Assembly (NCBI RefSeq): GCF_900411315.1
Contig: NZ_LS990887.1
Coordinates: 1,637,596-1,700,454 of the forward strand
Origin: Corynebacterium senegalense
GTDB lineage: Bacteria; Actinomycetota; Actinomycetes; Mycobacteriales; Mycobacteriaceae
DNA length: 62,859 nucleotides
Reading direction: 5' to 3'
Shown: positions 57,417-62,859 of the stretch, one piece after another
How positions within the stretch are numbered: the stretch's first letter is position 1
Layout: each line of letters begins with the position of its first letter
Notes under the pieces: model-generated
Seen by the model: only the letters and a program-made list of their open reading frames with translations
What the model was told of the DNA's origin: nothing
Database searches by the model: none
Made by a program: the position numbers and the translations under genes

Positions 57417-58892
57417 CTACTGCAGGGCGGAGGTCAGCTTCATCACGTTGTCGATGTAGCGGCGGTGCCAGGGCCGCTGGCTCCAGCGCTCGAGGGTGAG
57501 CTGGCGCGAGACGGCGAAGTAGGCGAGGGAGAGGTCGTGGAGTTGGTCGAGGAGGGACCCGCGGCAGATGAAGAGGGAGTTCTCGTAGTTGAGGGTAAAC
57601 GAGCGCATGTCCATGTTGGACGAGCCCATGACGCCCACCGAGCTGGGCAGGCCGGGGTCGGCGAGGGCGAACTTGGTGTGCAGGACGTAGGGGGCGGGGA
57701 ACTCCCAGATGCGCACGCCGGCTTCAAGAAGTTGCTGGTAGTAGGAGGACTGGGCGTGCTGGACCATGAATTGGTCGGCGCGTTCGCCGACGAGGAGGTC
57801 GACGCGGACGCCGCGGTAGCAGGCGGTGGTGATGGCCTCGAGGAGGGTGTCGTCGGGGACGAAGTAGGGCGAGCAGAGGATGAGGCGCTCGCGGGCGTGG
57901 TGCATGAGGGTGTTGAACATGCGCAGGTTGGGTTCCGCCTGGTAGCCGGGCCCGGAGGGGACGAGCTGGACGATGTTGCCGTCGTCGCGCGCCCCGATGA
58001 GGTCGGCGGGGGGTTCGAGGTTGATCAGCTCGCCGGATTCGGTGTACCAGTCGACGGCGAACATGGACTCGAGCGAGGTGACGATGGGCCCTTCCAGCTC
58101 GACGAAGGCGTCGACCCATTTGCGGCCGGCGCGGACGTGGCGCCGGGTGAGGTAGGTGCGGTCGATGAGGTTGATGCTGCCCAGCATGCCGACCTGCCCG
58201 TCGATGATGATGACTTTGCGGTGGTTGCGCAGGTCGGGGCGCCGCCAGCGGCTGCGGAAGAGGTCGAGGGGGAGCATGCGGTGGTAGTCGACGCCAATGT
58301 CGCGGAGGCGGCGGCGGAGGCGCCGGTAGCCGGGGTATTTGAGCGAGCCGATGTGGTCGTAGAGGAGGCGGACGTGGACGCCGCGCTGGACGGCGCGCTC
58401 GATGGCGCGGAAGACGCGGTCGGTGGTGTCGTCCCAGGCCACGGCGTAGATCTCGATGTCCACGTACTGCTGGGCGCTGTCGATGAGCGTGGCGATGCGC
58501 GTCATGGTCATCTCGTAGTCGGCCCAGAGGTGGCGCACGTGCGCGTGGACGGCGGGGAAGCCGGTGAGGGTGCGGTTGAGCCGCACCATCGACTCGAGTT
58601 CGTCGGAGAGCTGCGAGCCGGCGGGGTAGTCGGGCACGTCTACGTGCACGTTTTCCAGTTCAGCCTTGGCCAGCTGCTGGATGCGGTGGCGGCGGCGGGA
58701 GACGTAGGCCGAGCCCATCATGAGGTAGAGGGGCAGCCCGACGACGGGTAGGAGGAGGATGAGCAGCAGCCAGGCGTTGGCGCTGGAGGGGCGCCGGTTG
58801 GAGGGCACGACGCCGATCATGACGAACTTGATGCCGTAGTCCAGCGCCATGAGCGCCAGCTGCCAGTAGGAGATGTCCAGCTGGAGGGTCAT
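57417..58892 (-). CDS. cls: Cardiolipin synthase (phospholipase D type)
   Basis: This 491-residue membrane enzyme has two N-terminal membrane segments (LALMALDYGIKFVMIGVV; AWLLLILLLPVVGLPLYLMMGS) and two PLD domains with HKD motifs: NHRKVIIIDGQVGMLGSIN near residue 215 and HTKFALADPGLPSSVGVMGSSN near 412. It makes cardiolipin from phosphatidylglycerol. The start overlaps the xthA stop (ATGA), so it is downstream in the def-GNAT-xthA-cls unit. Confidence 0.92.
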   Translation of the reverse strand: MTLQLDISYWQLALMALDYGIKFVMIGVVPSNRRPSSANAWLLLILLLPVVGLPLYLMMGSAYVSRRRHRIQQLAKAELENVHVDVPDYPAGSQLSDELESMVRLNRTLTGFPAVHAHVRHLWADYEMTMTRIATLIDSAQQYVDIEIYAVAWDDTTDRVFRAIERAVQRGVHVRLLYDHIGSLKYPGYRRLRRRLRDIGVDYHRMLPLDLFRSRWRRPDLRNHRKVIIIDGQVGMLGSINLIDRTYLTRRHVRAGRKWVDAFVELEGPIVTSLESMFAVDWYTESGELINLEPPADLIGARDDGNIVQLVPSGPGYQAEPNLRMFNTLMHHARERLILCSPYFVPDDTLLEAITTACYRGVRVDLLVGERADQFMVQHAQSSYYQQLLEAGVRIWEFPAPYVLHTKFALADPGLPSSVGVMGSSNMDMRSFTLNYENSLFICRGSLLDQLHDLSLAYFAVSRQLTLERWSQRPWHRRYIDNVMKLTSALQ

Positions 58893-59680
58893 CGGACGTC
58901 GTCGAGCGAGAGGTTCGTGGTGTCGAAGTCGGCGATGACGGGCGCGTGGTCGCTGGCGCCTTTTCCGCGGCGCTCGTCGACGTCCACCCACGCCTTCGCT
59001 AATCGACGCCCCAAGGCCTGCGTGACCAGCTGAAAGTCGATGAGCATGCCCTCGTTCTTCTGGAAGCGCATGGACTTGTAGTCCCAGAAGGAGTAGGGCT
59101 CGTCGTGGGCGACGGGCTCGAGGCCGGCCTCCAGCAGCATCTGGAAGGCGGCGCGCTCGGGCTCGGTGACGTGGGTCTTGCCCTCGAACCAGGAGATGTC
59201 CCAGACGTCCTTGTCGCGGGGTGCGATGTTGAAGTCGCCGCAGTAGGCGGCGGGGGCGGCGGCGTCGACGGCGTCGCGCAGGCAGTAGAGGAACTCGAGC
59301 TTGTAGTCGTAGTGGGGATCGCCGATGGAGCGGCCGTTGGGCACGTAGAGGCTCCACACGTCGACGCCGCCGCAGGTCGCGCCGACCGCTCGGGCCTCGA
59401 CGACCGGGTCGCCCGTCTTGGCGAAGGTGGGCTGGCGCTCGAAGGAGTCGCGCACGTTGTCCAGCCCGACGCGGGAGGCGATGGCCACGCCGTTCCACTG
59501 CGAGTGGCCGACGTGGGCGACCTCGTAGCCGGCGGCCTCGAACACGGAGTACGGGAACTTCTCGTCGGTCACCTTGGTTTCCTGCATGGCGAGCACGTCG
59601 ATGTCGTGGCGCTCGAGGAAGGCGGCAATGCGCTCGGCGCGGGTGCGTACCGAGTTGACGTTCCAGGTGGCTATCCGCAT
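58889..59680 (-). CDS. xthA: Exodeoxyribonuclease III (AP endonuclease)
   Basis: This 263-residue protein of the EEP nuclease family has MRIATWNVNSVRTRAERI, LAMQETKVTDEKFP (metal Glu), WSLYVPNGRSIGDPHYDYKLEFL, AYCGDFNIAPRDKDVWD and the C-terminal catalytic His in KGASDHAPVIADF. It repairs abasic sites. TAGGGT lies seven bases before the ATG on the minus strand, so it may have its own leaderless promoter despite its position ten bases after the GNAT gene. Confidence 0.94.
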   Translation of the reverse strand: MRIATWNVNSVRTRAERIAAFLERHDIDVLAMQETKVTDEKFPYSVFEAAGYEVAHVGHSQWNGVAIASRVGLDNVRDSFERQPTFAKTGDPVVEARAVGATCGGVDVWSLYVPNGRSIGDPHYDYKLEFLYCLRDAVDAAAPAAYCGDFNIAPRDKDVWDISWFEGKTHVTEPERAAFQMLLEAGLEPVAHDEPYSFWDYKSMRFQKNEGMLIDFQLVTQALGRRLAKAWVDVDERRGKGASDHAPVIADFDTTNLSLDDVR

Positions 59681-59690
59681 GCCTTACACC

Positions 59691-60653
59691 CTAACCTAGC
59701 TGCGCATAGCGGTGCCGGTGGTGTTCGGTGAACCCGGCCTTGCGGTACATCGCCACGGCGGCGGTGTTGGAGGCGCGGGTCTGCAGGTACGCGGCGTCGG
59801 CGCCCCGGGCGGCACCCCAGGCAAGCAGGCTGGAGGTGAGCTCGGTGCCCAGGCCGCGGCGGCGCAGGTGCGGTGCGACCTCGACGGCGGAGTAACCGAG
59901 CCACGAGCGCCCGTCGGTGGATTCGGTGAGGGTGGCGCGGGTGACGGCCACGGTCTCGCCGTCGACGAGCAGGCGGGCGAAGGCGATGCGCCCGTCGATC
60001 TCGGCGTTGACGGCCTTCAGGGCGTCGACGGGCAGGGCGCGGCCGCGGTAGTGGTACATGGCCAGCCAGTCATCATCGGGCGTGTCCGCGATGTCGAAGT
60101 GCGCCGACGCCTCCGCGAGGCCGGTGAGCGGGTGTGTCATCACCAGGATCTCCTCGCCGAGGGTCCAGCCACCGGATTCGACCAGCTTGAGCGCGGGTTT
60201 GCCTATGCGCTCCGGGATGAGCAGCACCACCGGCTGGTCGTGCCGGGCGTAGAACTCCTTGAGCGCCTCCAGCGGCACGGGGGCGAAGCCGGCGCTGTGG
60301 CCCAGGGGAACCGCCGAGTTGGAGCGCTCGGCGATGTCGGCGCCGGAGCGGGCGAGCCAGCCGTCGATAAGCTCGTGCTCTTGGCCGGGGAAGGCCTTGG
60401 CGTAGGCGGTCTCGAGGGCGCGGATGTCGGAGTTGCGCACCGTGCGCGGCGAGAGCTTCTTCACGATGTGCACGTCGCGCACCTCGATCGCCTCCCTGAA
60501 GGAGGGAAAGCCCCCGACCTCCTGCGGGCGGATCGTCAGGGGCTCGAGCTTCTCGACGTGCCCGATCACGTCACTGGCGTGCTCGCCGCGGCGCTGGCGC
60601 ACGACAACGCGATCGCCCACCGCGATGTCGTCGGAGCGGAAGAAGCTGGACAT
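59691..60653 (-). CDS. GNAT-family N-acetyltransferase with N-terminal SH3-like domain
   Basis: This 320-residue protein has an N-terminal beta-barrel (DIAVGDRVVVRQRRGEHASDVIGHVEKLEPLTIRP), a degenerate middle GNAT domain, and a C-terminal GNAT domain with the acetyl-CoA loop VAPHLRRRGLGTELTSSLL and AAYLQTRASNTAAVAMYRKAGF. The same architecture and neighbours (xthA, def) are found in M. tuberculosis (Rv0428c). The substrate is unknown; proximity to def raises a possible protein N-terminal role, which is inference. It follows the def stop directly (TAGATG). Confidence 0.85.
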   Translation of the reverse strand: MSSFFRSDDIAVGDRVVVRQRRGEHASDVIGHVEKLEPLTIRPQEVGGFPSFREAIEVRDVHIVKKLSPRTVRNSDIRALETAYAKAFPGQEHELIDGWLARSGADIAERSNSAVPLGHSAGFAPVPLEALKEFYARHDQPVVLLIPERIGKPALKLVESGGWTLGEEILVMTHPLTGLAEASAHFDIADTPDDDWLAMYHYRGRALPVDALKAVNAEIDGRIAFARLLVDGETVAVTRATLTESTDGRSWLGYSAVEVAPHLRRRGLGTELTSSLLAWGAARGADAAYLQTRASNTAAVAMYRKAGFTEHHRHRYAQLG

Positions 60654-61226
60654 CTAGTGCCCGAAGGGGTCCTCGTCGACGCCCGGCATCCACGTGTTGC
60701 CCGGCTCCGTCCACCCGTTCGCCTTGATGGCGCGCTTCGCCTCGCGCTTGTAGCGGCCCGTGAGCACGTCGGTGTAGAGGAAGCCGTCGAGGTGGCCCAC
60801 CTCGTGCTGGAGGCAGCGGGCGAAGAAACCTTCGCCCTCGACCTCGACCTCGTTGCCGTTCTCGTCGAGGCCCGTGACCTTCGCCCAGTTCGCGCGGCCC
60901 GTCGGCCAGCCCTCGCCGGGCACGGAGAGGCAGCCCTCGTCGTCCTCGCCGTCGTCGCGGGGCATGGTCTTGGGGATCTCGCTGGTCTCAAGCACCGGGT
61001 TGATCACGGTGCCGCGGCGCATCGTGTCGCCGTCGGGGCAGTGGTAGACGAACAGGCGCAGGGGCACGCCGATCTGGTTGGCGGCCAGGCCGACGCCGTG
61101 CGCGGCGTCCATGGTCTCGTGCATGTCGGCGATGAGCTCGGCCAGCTCCTCCACCGGCTGCTCCACAAGCTTGGTGGGGTTGTGCAGGACGGGGTCGCCG
61201 TGGATCACGATCGGTCGAATTGTCAT
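60654..61226 (-). CDS. def: Peptide deformylase
   Basis: This 190-residue Fe-dependent enzyme removes the formyl group from nascent proteins. All three motifs are present: [18 protein letters not shown] (metal Cys) and QHEVGHLDG (HExxH metal His pair and Glu). The acidic insertion [13 protein letters not shown] and the tail after the third motif fit actinobacterial type I enzymes. ATG 61226 follows a TAATAT box by seven bases, indicating a leaderless transcript. Confidence 0.95.
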   Translation of the reverse strand: MTIRPIVIHGDPVLHNPTKLVEQPVEELAELIADMHETMDAAHGVGLAANQIGVPLRLFVYHCPDGDTMRRGTVINPVLETSEIPKTMPRDDGEDDEGCLSVPGEGWPTGRANWAKVTGLDENGNEVEVEGEGFFARCLQHEVGHLDGFLYTDVLTGRYKREAKRAIKANGWTEPGNTWMPGVDEDPFGH

Positions 61227-61242
61227 GCTTAGTATATTAGGC
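61227..61242. promoter_or_regulatory. 16-bp bidirectional leaderless promoter def / DUF3263
   Basis: Only 16 bases separate the two diverging ATGs. On the plus strand TAGTAT (61230-61235) is seven bases before the DUF3263 ATG; on the minus strand TAATAT (61239-61234) is seven bases before the def ATG. The -10 boxes overlap, and both start codons lie in GCATGC at the ends of a near-palindrome, so polymerase can serve only one side at a time. Confidence 0.65.
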
Positions 61243-61458
61243 ATGCTTAGTGCGGACGATTTAGCTCTCCTCGACTTCGAGGCCTCCGCCCCGCGCAGCC
61301 TGGGGGCGAAGGAGGAGGCGATCCGCCATCGCCTGGACATGAGCCCGGTGCGCTACTACCAGCGCCTCAACGTCCTCCTCGACTCCCCCGACGCCCTCGC
61401 CGCCCGCCCCCAGCTCGTGCGGCGCCTGCAGCGCGTGCGCGACGCCCGCGCGTTCTAG
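61243..61458 (+). CDS. DUF3263 small protein
   Basis: This 71-residue protein ([57 protein letters not shown]...) is all-helical. The pattern [21 protein letters not shown] looks like a helix-turn-helix, so DNA binding is plausible. DUF3263 proteins occur next to def across actinobacteria (Rv0430 in M. tuberculosis). Function unknown. It shares its promoter with def. Confidence 0.85.
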   Translation: MLSADDLALLDFEASAPRSLGAKEEAIRHRLDMSPVRYYQRLNVLLDSPDALAARPQLVRRLQRVRDARAF

Positions 61459-61555
61459 CGCGCGCACGCTTTTCGACGCCCCTTTGTCGACGCCCCCGGC
61501 GCCCCTCTGTCGGCGCCCCGGCGCGTCGCTCTCCACCACCCCGCGCGGCAGGGGC

Positions 61556-61561
61556 TAGAGT
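61556..61561 (+). promoter_or_regulatory. -10 box of the LytR_C gene (leaderless)
   Basis: TAGAGT is followed by seven bases and GTG 61569. The 110-base gap upstream also contains several copies of a TCGACGCCCC-type word (61474-61515). Confidence 0.5.
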
Positions 61562-61568
61562 TTCCCGT

Positions 61569-62378
61569 GTGACTAATGTGAATCCTGAGAATGGCGACCG
61601 TGGCGAAGAAATCTACGACGCCGAGTACCTCGACGAGACCGGTGCCGAGGCCGGCGCCGAGAGCGTCGCTGAGTACCGCGGCGCGCACCGCGCCCGCGAG
61701 GAGGCCCCCGCGGCCGGGAGCACGGCGGCTGGGAGCACGGCGGCTGTCGCCGGGGGGATCCCGAAGCGCGGCCTCGGCATGATCCTCATCGCCGTCGCGG
61801 CGGTACTCCTGCTCTGGGGCGTCTACGCCCTGACGCAGAAGGACCCCGGTTCCACGGATTCGGCCGGTTCCGCGGCGCCGTCCTCGTCCTCTTCCGCGGG
61901 CGCGCCGGGCAGCTCGGCCGCCGGGTCGGCCCCCGCCTCGGCACCGGCGTCCAGCCAGGCACCGGGCGCACCGTCGCCCAGCGAGGCGCCGGGTGGGGCG
62001 TCGCAAAGCGCCCCGGCAGGCTCTCCTCAGGCGGCTCCCGCTCTGACCAGGGAGAACGCTGAGGTGCTGGTGTTCAACAACTCGCCCACCCCGGACTTGG
62101 CGGGCCAGACCGCCGGCAAGCTGGCTCCCGACTTCAAGGTTGCCAACAAGTCGGACGACGCCGCGCGCATGAACCTGCCCGAGCAGAGCTTCGGGATCTT
62201 CCCGGAAACCTACGTCTTCTTCGACCCCGCCGTCGGCGGGGCGGAGCAGGTCGCCGCGGACATCGCGCAACGCGTCGGCGGGAAGCCGCGCTCGGTTCGC
62301 GACCTCCCCGAGGGCGCCTCCCTGCCCCGCGAGGCAACCAGCAACGGCAACGCCCTCACCGTCGTCCTCGCCGGGTAA
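61569..62378 (+). CDS. Membrane-anchored LytR_C domain protein (VirR-like)
   Basis: This 269-residue protein has a charged cytoplasmic N-terminus, one membrane segment (MILIAVAAVLLLWGVYAL, about residues 70-88), a Ser/Ala/Pro-rich linker of about 70 residues, and a C-terminal LytR_C domain (ENAEVLVFNNSPTPDLAGQTAGKLAPDFKVANKSDD ... ALTVVLAG). It corresponds in position and layout to M. tuberculosis Rv0431 (VirR), which acts in envelope integrity and vesicle release. GTG start is supported by the TAGAGT box seven bases upstream. Confidence 0.85.
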   Translation: MTNVNPENGDRGEEIYDAEYLDETGAEAGAESVAEYRGAHRAREEAPAAGSTAAGSTAAVAGGIPKRGLGMILIAVAAVLLLWGVYALTQKDPGSTDSAGSAAPSSSSSAGAPGSSAAGSAPASAPASSQAPGAPSPSEAPGGASQSAPAGSPQAAPALTRENAEVLVFNNSPTPDLAGQTAGKLAPDFKVANKSDDAARMNLPEQSFGIFPETYVFFDPAVGGAEQVAADIAQRVGGKPRSVRDLPEGASLPREATSNGNALTVVLAG

Positions 62379-62409
62379 CCGGGTGCGCTGAGTGTGCCGG
62401 GTGCGCCGG

Positions 62410-62793
62410 GTGCCAGATTTCGCCCCGCCGGCTTGAGATCCGTCACTTTCTGCAGGTCGCTGGGTGGGGTGGCAAAAATTTGGCACTGCGCCGGGGAGTC
62501 GAGTGCCAGATTTTGGGGATGCGGCCGGAAATCTGTCACTTTCCCCAGGTCGCCGGGCGGGGCGGTGAAAGTTTGGCACTGCGCCGGGGAGTCGAGTGCC
62601 AGATTTTAGGGATGCGGCGTGAAAACTGTCACTTTCCCCAGGTCGCCGGGCGGGGCGGTGAAAGTTTGGCACTGCGCCGGGGAGTCGAGTGCCAGATTTT
62701 GGGGATGCGGCCGGAAATCTGTCACTTTCCCCAGGTCGCCGGCCAAGCCGGCCAAAATGTGGCACTGCCCCGGCAAGCCGAGTGCCAGAATCC
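62410..62793. repeat. 93-bp tandem array (four units plus partial) of inverted word copies
   Basis: GTGCCAGA starts at 62410, 62503, 62596, 62689 and 62782, always 93 bases apart. Each unit holds one forward word (AGTGCCAGATTT) and two reverse-type words, AAATCTGTCACT about 26 bases later and AAAGTTTGGCACT about 65 later, 13 instances in all. Units 2-4 are nearly identical; unit 1 and the end of unit 4 are diverged. Because 93 is divisible by three, both strands read as 31-residue repeats, but these lack normal starts and composition. No gene is seen from 62379 to the window end. Confidence 0.9.
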
Positions 62794-62859
62794 ACCGCCC
62801 GCCCCAAAATCTGGGCTCCTATAACCATCTTACGCATCCGACGAGTCACCCCTTTGATA

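Noticed and set aside
62410..62793. CRISPR array
   Set aside because: Spacers are as conserved as the repeats, the repeated word occurs in both orientations, and no cas genes are near.
61455..62849. Minus- and plus-strand open frames with 31-residue repeats over the 93-bp array
   Set aside because: The frames are open only because the repeat length is a multiple of three. They lack ribosome sites, composition is unlike real proteins, and the minus frame runs antisense through the LytR_C gene.

Overview
The window is a high-GC actinobacterial chromosome segment and almost certainly comes from a Corynebacterium. The evidence is gene content and order: fpr/cysIXHDNYZ, ald, dnaK-grpE-dnaJ-hspR, clpB, pyrE, fba, purA, pta-ackA, pknG-glnX-glnH, cls and xthA-def follow the order I recall for one arm of the C. 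glutamicum chromosome. Regulatory words of corynebacterial type are also present (McbR-like TAGAC-N6-GTCTG, GlxR-like TGTGA-N6-TCACA, HspR/HAIR boxes, SigH-like GGAAC-N17-CGTT). Many genes start 6-8 bases after a TANNNT box, the corynebacterial leaderless pattern. There is no phage, IS element, CRISPR array, tRNA or rRNA. Apart from repeats and two decayed genes this is core chromosome.

Layout. 1-3903 (minus): end of a DUF1707 gene and a coupled pair of ABC half-exporters. 4157-12417: divergent ferredoxin-NADP reductase and the assimilatory sulfate operon cysI-X-H-D-N-Y-Z. 12418-19663: a 116-bp duplicated repeat, lplA, a nucleosidase, an HhH protein, a DJ-1/PfpI protein, an AI-2E-type permease, aldehyde dehydrogenase, and a frameshifted exported-protein pseudogene. 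19807-24103: dnaK-grpE-dnaJ-hspR under SigH/HspR-type control. 24125-30826: pyruvate:quinone oxidoreductase, a DUF1023 hydrolase with a small helical partner, a nitrilase-family amidase, a degenerate flavohemoprotein-like protein and a GltS-type symporter. 31043-39440: clpB (same SigH/HspR promoter design), an adhA remnant with an internal deletion, DUF4265, a rhodanese without its cysteine, a membrane-anchored Glu/Pro-rich protein, pyrE, a SpoU methyltransferase and a GH76 protein. 39618-50146: aldolase, FUSC protein, PRC-barrel/DUF2382 protein, an unknown, purA, purT-like, pta-ackA and a DUF559-like protein. 50264-57347: pknG-glnH-glnX on minus and Nudix-ABC-permease on plus. 57417-62378: cls, xthA, GNAT, def, DUF3263 and a LytR_C protein, a block also conserved in mycobacteria (Rv0427c-Rv0431). 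62410 to the end: a 93-bp tandem array.

How the genes work together. The sulfur operon takes sulfate to sulfide: CysZ uptake, CysDN activation to APS, CysH reduction to sulfite, CysI reduction to sulfide, electrons from FprA and perhaps CysX, and siroheme iron insertion by CysY. The Hsp70 operon and clpB share regulator and sigma factor and form one disaggregation module. PknG-GlnX-GlnH is a sensor-kinase unit expected to control 2-oxoglutarate dehydrogenase through OdhI. pta-ackA, poxB and ald form a scattered acetate/acetaldehyde module.

The least explained material is intergenic. Several gaps contain locus-specific arrays in which a short word recurs in forward and reverse orientation at a fixed period (81 bp at 3991, 14 bp at 39431, 93 bp at 62410), plus a 116-bp duplication at 12492. 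A degenerate oligomer GGGGCGTCGAWAAGC also recurs in and between genes. I regard these as the best candidates for something undescribed; their function is unknown. All assignments come from reading motifs by eye; no database search was run.
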